From Sipunculus nudus (taxonomy: Eukaryota; Annelida; Sipuncula; Golfingiida; Sipunculidae): DNA of 64,000 bases. Positions 1 through 12,800 of this stretch are shown piece by piece. Location of the stretch: positions 60,954,917-61,018,916 of the forward strand of contig CM049319.1 of assembly GCA_026874595.1 (NCBI GenBank), read 5' to 3'. The translations under genes and the position numbers were made by a program. Position 1 is the first letter of the stretch. Each line of letters begins with the position of its first letter. Under the pieces are notes generated by a model. It was not told where the DNA came from and ran no database searches. It saw only the letters and a list, made by a program, of their open reading frames with translations.

Positions 1-814
1 AATAAAGAATTAACATCTGCAGAGTTTAATTCTGATCACACAACAGGTGCACACACTTCTTCTTATTAATTAACCTAGTGTTAACCAGGCCCAGTGACTA
101 ATGCACCTGAGGGCCCTGGGTGTGTGTTCATCCCTATTGCTGGGTCATATGACTGAGAAACCCCCAAAAGGTGCCCTTGTGAGCGAGACACAGCGATGGG
201 GCATGGCCTCAACATTAAAGCCTGCAGTGCACTCATCTGGTGTTGGACCAATCGTGGATTTTGTAATGGAAGTAGAACTTTTGCCATTTTAGTAGTTGCA
301 ATAACCTTGATCCCTAAAACATAAGTTATAAAATAATTAAGACAATATTAATATTCATTTTGCCATCTCTGAAGCTCAGCACATTCTGCTTGTAAAATAT
401 TATTATTTTCAGGTATATAAGTCAAAGCCAAGTGGTTTCAAGTCTTATCAGATCTGTATTTAGGCCAACTACAATGAAATCTTACTGCCCCAAGTAGAAA
501 TTATCAGGATTCTGTCTAGCTGAATATGATCAGTATTTTGGCAAAACTAAATCCAGATAAAAGTTTGTTTCAGATGGAAAATGAATCAGGTTTTTCTGCT
601 GCTTGTTCCATTAAAACTGATGATTCATCCAGCCTTAATTCTGACCAGGATTCCTCTCATACAATTATCTGACTGGAATTTGGTCTTGCCAAGATTCTCA
701 CCAAAGTTTGGGCAGGTCAGAATCCTGATCAAGATAGAAGGATAAACCTATACCCAAAGCGAGATCCTAAAGCAAGACCAAGCTTAAACTATTAATTAAC
801 ATAATAAAGGTTAC
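1..814 (-). other. Intron 12 of LRRIQ1 (partial)
   Basis: No splice-bounded coding segment in the minus-strand frame was found here. Short open frames near 81-292 lack matching family sequence. I see ordinary AT-rich intronic DNA. Confidence 0.5.
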
Positions 815-3800
815 CTCCATGGAGTACAGTTTTTCATCCATGCCAGTCTTCTCCTTTCAATATCCTTTCCAAGATCCTCATGTTTGGATGGTAGTGATTT
901 CCTATTATGCTTGCTGTAAAAATAATTATACTGTGAAAACAGACAGATGAATGACAGTAATTACATTAATTTCAGTTATTGGTTATTCAAATAAATGGTT
1001 TGTGTAAATTACAATGACAGAACTTTGATACCTAAGAGTCTTTGTGGTTCCATCCAGTTTGGTGCTTATTGCAGCAGTGCCCTCTGGTGGTGCCACTTGT
1101 GAAATAGAAACCTTATTTGGTAGCTGTTCTTTTGATGTTTTTGCTTTATCCTCTGTCCCATCCTTATTTTCTTCTTCCATATTCTTTGATACATTTCTAT
1201 TATTTTGCTCTTCTTTTGTTCTTGTATTTTCCTTTTCTAGTTCCTTTGTTATCTGAAAGCTTTCATCTGTGTCTTTTCCTTCTGAATCTGCTATCTGTTG
1301 TTCTTCTTTCATTTTTCTCTCCTGAAATATCACAAGAAAATGATCAAATGTGAACACAAAAGCAGCGCAAAAGTGCATGATAAGCCTGTTGTGTGTCTTG
1401 TGACTTCTGACCTCATTAAATTTACAAACATTTTGTGGAGAATCAAATTCAGGTAAGAAACACTATTGATAAATAGTGAGTTTCATGAAAATCCATCAAA
1501 TATTTGGTCAGTCATAATGGAAAGACCAAAGTCTGGTGACCTCTGACCCAATGAAATATGCATGGATTATGCATGGAATTGAGCTCTTGCAAGATATTAT
1601 ATTGGTTGATACTTCGATTGAGTTTCATTAAAATGCAGACAGACACTGCTGTTACCATAACAACCAGTCATAGACAGACATATAAAAATTAAAATCAGAC
1701 TCCTGCATTTATTATACTTTGAATAAGCCTGCATTAAAGTATGCATTTCACATCCATATGAGAGACATTTTTATTTGATAAAGTAAATTTAATCTATTAA
1801 TTAAAATTTGATAAATTTACCTGTTCTTCCTTCTTTTTCTTTTCTTCATCTTCTTTTCTTTTTTCTTCTTCTCTTTTCCTCTCAGCTATTCTCTCTTCTT
1901 CCTTTCTCTTCATCTCTGCCTCTTGTTCTTGCTGCTTTCTTTCTGCCTCTTCCTTCAGTCTTTTCTCTTCCTCTTTTCTCTGTTTCTCTGCTTCTTCTTT
2001 CAGTTTTTTCTCTTCCTCTTTTCTCTTTCTCTCTGCCTCCTCTTTCTGTCTTTTCTCTTCTTTTCTTTTCTTTTTCTCTGCTTCTTCTTTCTGCTTTCTC
2101 TCTTCCTCTTTTCTCTTTTTCTCTTCCTCTTCCTTCAATCTTCTAGCTTCCTCTTGCTTCTTTTTCTCAGCCTCTTCCTTCAGTCTTTTCTCTTCAGCTT
2201 TCTTCTTATTTTCTTCCTCAAGTTTTTTCTTCTTTTCGTCTTCTATTCTTTGTCTTTCTCGCTCTTCAGCAGCATGTTTTTCCTCAGCTTTTCTCTGCCT
2301 TTCTTGTTCAATGTTTTGTATCCTTGCTTCTTCCATTTTTCTCTTTCTCTCAACAATTTTCTCTGTCAAAAGTTGACCATGCTCCTTCCTTGCCCTACAA
2401 ACAATCAGAAAATTCAGTAAAATGTAGGGATTTTGTTCCATCTCCTGACTACACAACAGTTGAATTTAAATGGTTAATGCATCAACTCAAATAAAAGAAA
2501 ATGAAAAATGGATAACAATTATTGTGTATTGTTAGCTCAATATAATTTCTATCTACTAAGAACACTTGGTCTAAAGGAATATTTTCGCAGAAAATAAGGT
2601 CTAGATCACTTGAGGAAATAAATTTTGGTAATGCCTGTGTAATTTAATGTACAATTAAGCACCTAATGATAGTCTTCATTGCACTCCATCATGGCCTGGA
2701 ATGGGATAGAACTGAAATTCAAATAATACATCTGGCCACCCAAACACATTGTGGTTAGGGGAGAGTGAGTTTGGCAAATGACTAAGTACATTATCAAGCA
2801 GAAGGCGAATTTGGTGAGTGTATAGGTGGCAATTGTATGAGGTCATACTGTATGTGCACTTCTACATACGAGCAAATTGCCTATGATTAACCCTTTACTG
2901 TTTACAAACCACTAAAGAGCACTCAAAATGGGCAATTAGAATGCCATGATATGTATAGATTCTTTCAGGACAAAAATATTGCATATTATTTCTAAGTTTC
3001 AATGATTTTCAATAATCTTCAGCAAACCCTCTTAGTGGGAACTGTTGAAAATTTCAAAAAGCTACAAAAAAGGCTTGAAAAGATATGGCTGTTAGTGTAA
3101 ATATAAATAGTGTCAGAATTTGTCGGAAATCTAAAATAAATGTAAACAGTAAAGGGTTAACCCATGAAAAAACTAGATATTTCTTGGCACCGCAGGTGCC
3201 ATAGTATCCCCAGACAATTATTCCCCCCCCCCCCCCTTAGAATAGGCTCCCCAACTTTAACTGCATATACTGACACTTGGCAAGCGACTATGGTTTTTTC
3301 CTTCTATTAACTTGAGAAACAATATTTTTCACCGAATAGGGGGGCCAATATGTTGAATCTCTCTTGAGAAAAAAGCATTCATTTATTATAAGGAAATGGA
3401 AAGGAAGGTGGTGCCACCTGTCTGGTTCACAAGGAAATTTTCCAAGATGGATGGACACGCAAAATTCCAGACCAATACCTTAAACCAATCTGGAGATATA
3501 AGCAATTTTCATCCAAAGCAAAAGTACAGATAGACGCCACGCCAAAACAACTACAGATGGCACCACCAGTCTTAATTACAAGATGGAGGAGTCCATGATC
3601 TATGGATATACACATTTTCTGGCCAATAGGGCAAATCACTCATCAGAAAGGGGCATAAATTTATTCTACAAAAACAAGATGGTAGGTGGCATCCCCTGTC
3701 TAGTTTATGAGAAAACCTTCCAAGATGGATGGGCATGCCAAATTTCAGACCTATACCTTGAACCATTCTGGAGATATGAACAAATTCCACTGAAAGCAAA

Positions 3801-6800
3801 CGTATGGATGGATGCCACACAATAACAATTGCAGATAGTGCCACCAGTCTTGAGTACAAGATGAAGGTATCGAAGATCAATCTACATGCACAATTTCAGC
3901 CCAATCTGTTTATTAGCTTTTGACTTATAATGCTCAGTGTACTGTCAAGTAGCAATGATGGGTATTTAAAAGGCCTGAAAACAAGAAAAGGACAGATGGT
4001 GGTGCCACCTGTCTTTGGGGAAGACAAAGCTATACAAGATGTTCTGTCAATTTGATTTTAGGACTAATCCATGCATCCCTTATTAAGATATTTATGATTT
4101 TGTAATATTTTCACCATATATGGCATTATTCAAGGTCAAGGCCACTCTAATAAGAAAGGTCATGACCCTTATTTAAAAATACATCATCCCATAACCCATG
4201 TCTATGTATATGCATTATATGAAAGAAATCTGTCCATTAGTTTTTGACTTATAATGCTCATAGTAGTGTTCAGTAGCAATGCTTGGGGTATTAAATGGCA
4301 CAAAAACAAGAAAGGAAAACAGACGGCGCCTTCATTTTCCGTTACATAACAACACTATCAAAGATCTTTGGTCAAGTTGATTTTTGGATCAATCCATGCA
4401 GGATTTCTTGAGATATTTGAGAATTTGTGTGATTTTCCCCCAAAATGGACATAGTCAAGGTCAAGGTCACTCTCCTAGTATAGGTCCTGACCCCATTTTA
4501 AATAGGCTTCGTCCCCTCACCCATATTTATGCACATGTCAAGTTTGGTCAAGATCTGTAAAATTTTTTTTGAGTTATCCCGTTCAAACGAAATCTTTGAG
4601 GCGGCAGTGGCACGACCCTGCTTAAACTATAGTATCCTGACTTTGCCTGGGGATACAAATATGTGCAAATCACATGTGATTATTAACTTCTGACCCTGAG
4701 TGACTTAAATTTACCTGTAACCTCTGTATGTTGTCTGAATCTTAAGGGCAGCCTTGTCTCTTTTCTCTTGCTGTTGCTGTTTCTGTTCTTCTTGCTGCCT
4801 CCTGAGATCTTCTAGACCTCTTCTGTTCTGCTCTGACAGCTCTTGCAGCTCAGCCTTCAGGTAATAAAACAGGCAACTTAAAATATGCAGTCTTAAGCAC
4901 TGAAATCACTGCTTTACTATGGTATCAAAGGTTGTCTGTGTAAAATAATGAAAATAAGACTATTCATGAAGCTGGTAATTTGATTCATGGTTTTTGTTTT
5001 AAGAGGCTTCCTATATAAATATTCTTATCTAAATAAGATATATTTTGCAGCAGAGTTTTCATAACTCAAGTACTCATAAAAAAGAAACCAGTTTCCTATT
5101 GTTCTTGTATTTAATTTTATTATTTTTTAGTTTCAGTGTGCAAGGCAAATTTTCACAGCTAACAATGGCAACATGACCTTAAAACTTTGCCTGGCCTAAG
5201 AATTCTAATACAGTGAAACCCAGGGCTGCAGACACCTCTCCAGGTCAGACACCTTGTATAATGGACAGTCTTTAGTACGATCAAATGTTTTTACTACTTT
5301 GAGAACCCCTCAAGGGCGGACACCCCGCTATTCAGGACAACAGACACTTACTGTCTGCCCTACAGTTGAAATCACTCTAGCTAATGGACAGACAAACAAC
5401 AGTCTTGGAGGGTGGAAGGACAAATACTTTGTAACTACTATTATGTTCTGCTTCTAGTAGGCTTCTCACCACTTAAAAATGTTCTCTATATTAAGACTGG
5501 TAGCTATGGTTACAAAACAAAAGACATGTTCACTCAATTTACCTCAAAATTTGTGATTTTGAACCAAAAGTCATCCAAGTGTACAATCAGGTTCCCATGA
5601 GAGGGTCCCTTTGTCAGAGTGTATATGTACACCAAACTGTATATAGACTGCATTAAACTGCTTGTTTATTGAGTTAATATATGTTTCTGTTGTTTCAAAC
5701 ATGACATCAACTTAATGAATTTTCCCTGCACAACCTACCTCAAATATCTTTGCAGACTCGTCCATCTGTTTCTGTGCTTTGTCCACTTCCTCTTGCAGTT
5801 TCTTTTCTCTTTCCTACAATGCAATCATTTTTTTTCCATGACCACTAATAAGTGTAAAAAGACACAAATGAAATACATGTATTTTTAGATGTTCAATTTA
5901 TTTTGAGGTGGTTTTTTAACTGAGGTGGTCTTTCAGCAAGGTTTAACTGATTTCTGGGATACCACCAGATGAAAGACAAAAGAATATATTGAAAAACCAA
6001 TAATCCTACAGTGTGCAATCTCACATGAAAACATGTTTCAGTCATGTTTAGATATCTAATAAATTGTCTGATATGCTTTGCTCAAAAGACTAGCTCCATA
6101 CCTGCTTACCTGATAAACAGGCATGAGAAAACATAGGCCTAAAACTCCTGGTTTTTTTTACAAGAACAAGTCTTAATGTCACTGTAGGTATGAATTTTTA
6201 TGTGTCAGGACACAAACCCTTGAAATCACCACTCAACTCTGAAACATTTGGTTTGACGGCTGAATTCAAATGTATGGTTTTGATTATTTTCAATATTATT
6301 GAGCAAACCAACTACCAGTCTGTAAGCACTTGCACAGGGCCTGATTAGACAGCTCTTGTGTCATGACTGGAGTGACCACTTTTGATGTGTTCAACTACTG
6401 AATGAAAATGACAAATGTTAATAAAAAAATCAGTGTCGTTCAGTGCTAAGCAGAATTTCTTAAGCTATTTTTTTGCAAGCAAAATCCTGTGCCTCTGTCA
6501 GACAGACAGAAATAGCTAGTTTGTCTTGCTGGCTACAGAGGGCCTTCAAAGCAGGACTTCAGCTGATCTATAACCATTTATCTGAGGGACTTTGAACTAA
6601 CAATAGTATTAAATTCTTGGTCTTGAGGTAAAAGTGTATGGATTGTTTAAATTTTACCATACAGTTTTTTTCTCTTTTTAAAGGATAAATCTGTGTTTTT
6701 TTTAGTGGCAGTGCCTTACTCTGTTTAGGGCAGATAAAGTAACCATAAAATAAGGGCTGATATATTATTGATATGCCTTCCAGATTTCAGGTTTTTTACA

Positions 6801-9800
6801 CACTATTCAGAAATCAGAGTAGGACAGGTGAAGTGATGCATGGAGTGGCAAGGGGAAATAGATTTAGATGTGTTACATATTAGCATGGATGTCTGCCATG
6901 TAAACATGATTGCAGGTGGTGCAACCTGTTATTTGAATGAGAAACTATCCAAGATGTATACACATGCAAAATTTTAGGTGGAAAAGTCAAACCACTGCCA
7001 AGATATGAGTGATTTTATCCCACAGCAGACAAACTGATAGACACTGTGCAAAAATTGGTTGCAGGTTGCGCCACCAGTTTTGTGCATGATAAAGAGCTAT
7101 GAGAGATCCAAACACATGCAAAACTTCAGGAAGATGCGGCAAACCAGTCCAGAGATTTCAGCATGGATATCTTCAGCATGAAAATGAATGTAGGTGGCGC
7201 CACGTGTCATAAATTCAAGAAAGCTATCCAGGATGTATATGCATGCCAAATTTCAGGTGAATAAGTCATACCACTGCCTAGATATGAGTGATTTTAACCC
7301 AAGTCAAACGAACAGATGGACACTGTGCAAAAATAATTGCAGGTTGTGCCACCAGTTTCCTGTATGATAGAGAGCTTTGGGAGATCTATCACATGCAAAT
7401 TTTCAGGAAGTTACTTCAAACCAGTCAGGAGATATAGGCATGGATGTCTGCAATGTGAACGTGAATGTAGGTGACGCAACCTGTCATCAAATCAAGAAAG
7501 CTATCCAAGATGTATTCGCATGCCAAATTTCAGATGAATAAGTCAAACCCCTGCCGAGATATGAGTAATTTTAGCCCAAGTCAAACAAACAGATCGACGC
7601 TGTGCAAAAATGGTTGCAGGTGGCCCCACCTGTTTTGCCTATGATAAAGAGCTATGTGAGATCTAAACACATGCAAATTTTCAGGAAGATAAGTCAAACC
7701 AGTCCGGAGATATAAGCATGAATGTATGCAGCATGAACGTGAATGTAAGTGGCGCCACCTGTCATAAAATCAAGAAATCTGTCCAGGATGTATATGCATG
7801 CTGAATTTCAGGTGAACTAGTCCAACCACTGCAGAGATATGAGTGATTTTAACCCAAGGCAGAAGAACAGATGGACCCTGAGCAAAAATGGTTGCAGGTG
7901 GTGCCATCATTTTTGTGTATGTTATAAAGATTATCAAGGGCTACATTTGTACAAAAATTTGTTTCCTGATTGGTCAAACGAGTCAGAAGATATGTGATTT
8001 AATGTATCAAAACAGACGCACAGATGGACGCACTTGAGAGAGGAAAGGTCAGAGGTCAACGCTGAATGGTTAGGCACCAGTTCACATGTGACCCGATAAT
8101 TGGTGTAAGTTTCAGAAAAATTGGTCTAGTAGTCTCAGAGGAGTTCTTTGGAAACAAATACTGCGGCTGTAGCGGGGACGGAACCCCGGTCAAAAACATA
8201 GTGTCTGGCAGATACAATAATTCAGAAGTCATAACCTGGTGTGATGACACTGGAGGATTTATCTAGTGTTCCCTTTTGGACTTAGGTGAGTTATAACATT
8301 GATTAATATTTCTGTTGAGTTTTATCAAAAACCATCTTATCGTGCAACACCACAAAGTACCCTGGTAACCTTTAACCTTATTAAATATGCGTACATTTTA
8401 CCCATAATCAAAATTGTGCAAGATAATCTATTGGTGAGTAGTTATGGTGAGTTTCGTGAAAATCCATCATTGTCCAAGTAAGTTATCCCAGTGACACTAA
8501 AAGTTAACAGATGGAGGAACAGACAGAAGGATAGACGGTAGGCATAACAGATGGACTGTGGTTGTCCCTTCATAGACGGGAGAATTAAAACAGTCTGACT
8601 CAAAAATAAAACACATCTCCTGAAAACACAGGAACTGAAGGTTTCTAATGTTTTAACTTTTTGGAATATTATTTAAAATAACCTTAATACTGACCTATCA
8701 TTGTACATATTCAGCCTGTTTTATGTAGCAAGTTTTCGGCCTGTTTCTTTTTGACCAGCAATGCAGCACTCCACATTGGTCATGCGATAGAGCTGAGCTT
8801 GGGTCAGAGGAGGGGACTACTAATTAGTTTAATAATTCAGCTTATTGGCTTGTGCTCCACAAAAAAATCAACTGGAGAAGGTTGCCTGTTTTTTTTTGTT
8901 TTTTTTGACAGCCAATTGATAATTTCCACAAGTGACATGCAGAAAATCGAATTCCTAACTCTGATTGATGAGCCAATTGCATGGTTAAGGAATCCCAGGG
9001 ATAATATGTCATATTCAAGCATTTGAAAATCTGAGGGGTTTACCTGGGGCTTACCCAGCTCAGTCACACAAAATGGTCAGAAATCAGCTACAAGTCGATC
9101 ACAGAGCCTCGAGATTTCTCATATACCTACCAGAACCAAGGACTCCAGTAAATGATGTCTTATATAAACTACATGACATACCTGATGAAACAAGGCCAGT
9201 TTTTGCTCCTCCTCCTGGATCTGCTTTCTTCTCTCATTCCTCTTCTCTTCTTTTCTTTCTTCCAACTCTTTAAGGGATGCGAGTCCCTGAAGAATAACAT
9301 TCAAACATTTTTTCATTTCACATCTTCTACAGAACTGTCCTTTTATTATCAAAATCAGTTGTTGTCCTGTCTACACCAATCTCCCTTACTGGTCTGATTT
9401 AAATTCCTCTGAGTGGGAAATTAAGGAGAATTCAACAAGCATTTCAATTGGCTGATTTCCATTGAAATGAAGTAGATAATTTCAAATAATCAACAAACTA
9501 TGGCCTTATTGAGTGGGCTGGGGTTACAACAACCAGGTTCCAAAGTCTGTAAATGAATGATACACACAAAAAAATCTAAAAACTGCCAGCTTCTGACCAT
9601 TATTTCTTGAGGGTCTTGGCTAGACTGATGCTAATGTCCAACCAATAGTCCCGAGCAGGGATAGCACACAGTACCTGAAATATCCTACAGCCCCTGAGCC
9701 AAAAACGTGAAAAAGTTTAAACTCTATAGTATCCTCGAGCATCCCTGATAAGAGGTCTTCTGGTCTTGAGAATGACTGTGCAGAAAATAATGTGATTTTG

Positions 9801-12800
9801 AGTTGGTTAAGATTAAAATGGTAGAAAAAAATCACAATTCTTTGAATCTATGAATATTTAATACAACATCATGTTCTGCCAGCTGTTCACTGAATAGGTT
9901 CAAAAAAGTTTTGCTGGTGTATGGTGATTTTCTGGAGTTATTAGGGAGTTTTGAAATATCATAGAATTTTACATAATAAACCTGCTGGATTTACAATGAG
10001 TTCCACCAGCATAGATAATTAGTGTTTGGTACTTTTAAAAAAAGTTTTCAAATGCCACTGTCCTACCTGTTTGCGCTTTTCCTCTCTCTTGTCAAACTTC
10101 TCGTCAAGTTTTTTTAGTTCTTCTTGTATTTGCCTCTCCAGCAGATCGGTGTCCAGTACAACAGCGACAACACCTTCACCTGTGATAAAAATGCAAGTAG
10201 TGGAATGTTTCTTACATATGCAACACTTACAATAGGAAGTAAAACTGGGGTGTCCAGGATGCTCAGGCCAAAATTTTATAGGGATGCATGGGATTTTGGA
10301 GCATCCCAGTGGGTTGGGATCTGTGCCAAATTTTTGAGGGCTTTGAAATATTTAATCATTTTTTTTTTTAATATTGTACCTCACTGTCATATCATGGTTA
10401 TATATCGCACATGTAATCAATAATATCATTATCTGGTTTCAGTGAAATGTTAGGGACAGTTGTCTGATTTATTTGAGGTAGTCTGCAATATGTTGGTGGT
10501 CCTCTCGGTGCCATTGCTAAAAATTGGTGTGTCCAACTGCATGTCAAGGCACCCAGAACCATGAGTCTGAAAAAGATTTTGAGCATCAAAGATGCTTAGC
10601 CTCATGTTCCTGAAAGCCCTACATGAATGATAATCAAAATCTGTCATGTCTAGGCCCAGATAACAGTTGCTCAATAGAAACTGGAAAAGAATTCATCTGA
10701 TATCTTCAAAGGTTCCAAACCTGTATACATAGAGGATGGGGGGGGGGGGGGGGAGCTAAAGTTGTCCACAATTAAAAACAAATATTCAGGGATAACAGTA
10801 AAATTTAAATTTCAGCATTTGGTAGTACTTTGCTGAAACTTGAAGAGATGTGCACTTAAAGTGTATTCTAATTTCGTTTAAAGGTGAGTTAATCTTTCAT
10901 CAGTAAATCCAAAGACTAACCTGGATTTAATGTTACATCTTCACTTGTGCCTTCTGTGCCTTCAGCACAGTCACTGGTAGCTTCACTAACATCTTCACTT
11001 GGTTTTCTTGTGACATTTTGCTCAGTGACAGTATCCTCCACTACACCTGGTGTGGACTGGTCCTCAGTCTCCAACTGCCTACTTTCAGAATCAGAAGAGA
11101 CCCCTGCTGTCTCTGCACTTATACTAGATTCTATAGCAGCATCTCCTTGATCTTTGTGCTCTTCAGCTGCTGATTCAGCACCAGTGGCTGTCATAGTATC
11201 TTCCTTAGCTTCTCCAGTACTGTCAGGCTGATCATCTGCTGTCGGCTGGTTACCTGTAACATGACTTTTATCTTTTTGCTCTTCTTCTTCAAGCTCAGCC
11301 AGTACCTGAAATGTTAAATATGAAAAAATAACATTTATACAGGGGAAATTTACATAAATGGTAACCCTGCCATGTGTTACTGTTTCAAGTACAAAATGAA
11401 CCAAAATAGGACTGACACCTCTAAAAGACAAAAGATTTGATAGTTGAGAATCTAGAACTCATCTTCTTTCTTAAAGTGCATTCACCATGACCTTCAGTTT
11501 ACTTATTTATGAGGGCATATTCCATACACAGGTACATTACACTGGTAATTATTCATCAATTTATGTAGGATTTTATCTTATAATAGACCTTTCCCAGCAC
11601 ACTAGAAACAAGTTTTATCAAAAGAAAAGTCATTCATTGCTATATCTGAAATGATGAATGCAATATAATTCTGTCTCATCATTAGCGGCGGGGGTCCTGT
11701 CTGTGTCTATGACATGTATCTGTATTCATTTAACACAACCAGCAATGCTGACTCAAATGACCCAAACCCAGCAGAAGACAGTGACATGCAGTGTGCATGC
11801 TCAATTGCTTATGGAAAAGGTCTATTTAAAGTTACCATGTTACCAATGTTTCCAAGTGTTTAAACAAAATACCATGTTTTTGCCAAGTGTGCTTCAGCGG
11901 GCAAAATCCCCAGTGGAAGTTTTTCCTTCTGACATAAGAAACAAGTGACCTATGGGTCATGATGCTCAGCCGACTGACATGTTGATAATATGTCCTTGCA
12001 CAGACAACTAATTAAGATAGGTGGCATCATTGTTCATGCATATTAGCTTAAGTTCATCAAGACCCATAAGGACAACAAATTTGAAGACAATCGAACCAGC
12101 CTTTCATCAGGAATCTGGCAATTTATGTGTATTTTGCATTATTTCTGGGGTGACCAAACATACCCCAAAACTTTGAGAATATTGGTCAGTGACTCAATTT
12201 CAGGTTTCTGGGGAGAACTTTTGAGGAACTTTCAGGATGTCCAGTAAGAAGATTCTGGGCCTTATGATTTGTGTCCTACTTAAGTATCAAATTTTCAATT
12301 ATTCTGAGGGGGGCTTATAATCCCCATAGCTCAGAAAATATGGGTAACAGAGACCTTAATTCATGTTTCCAAGGAGACGTTTCACAGTTCTCCCTGGATG
12401 TCAAGTTTGAAGATTCTAGGACCAATTGTTTTAATTTATGCTCTGTTAAGGGATGACCGCATCTTTGAGGGCCTCATAAAAGAGAAAAAAATGTGTTTAA
12501 AATTTTAAAAAATTTAGATGATGCCACCAATCCCCAAGAACTTATGAAACACTCCATGAATATGCATGCAAAGAATCAGAGTGATCAATGCAATAGTTGT
12601 TCAGATACTGGAGCTTTTGTATCAAATTTTTAGTTATTCTTGGAGGTACTTCGAAGCCCCATAGCTCAGAGGATATGGGTAACAGAGACCTAATTTCAGG
12701 TTTCCATGGAGTTTTTTACAGACTTCCCAGGATGTCAAGAAAGAAAATTATAGGTCAAGTTGTAACAATTTGTGCCCTGTTTAAGGACCACATCTTTTAA

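Noticed and set aside
81-292. Possible next LRRIQ1 exon
   Set aside because: Neither frame resembles the sequence expected after the ERRRLAW motif, and no phase-compatible acceptor was found.
983-1378. Extension of LRRIQ1 exon 11 beyond its splice sites
   Set aside because: The frame stays open past both sites by chance; consensus acceptor and donor and phase agreement with neighbours fix the exon at 1,032-1,321.
1808-2420. Leu/Phe/Ser-rich plus-strand open frames
   Set aside because: They are the complement of the purine-rich LRRIQ1 exon 10; lack of stops follows from the opposite-strand composition.
8140-8200. tRNA-like T-arm (GGGGTTCCGTCCCC on the minus strand)
   Set aside because: No acceptor stem, A box or anticodon arm could be arranged around it; perhaps a remnant of a tRNA-derived SINE at most.
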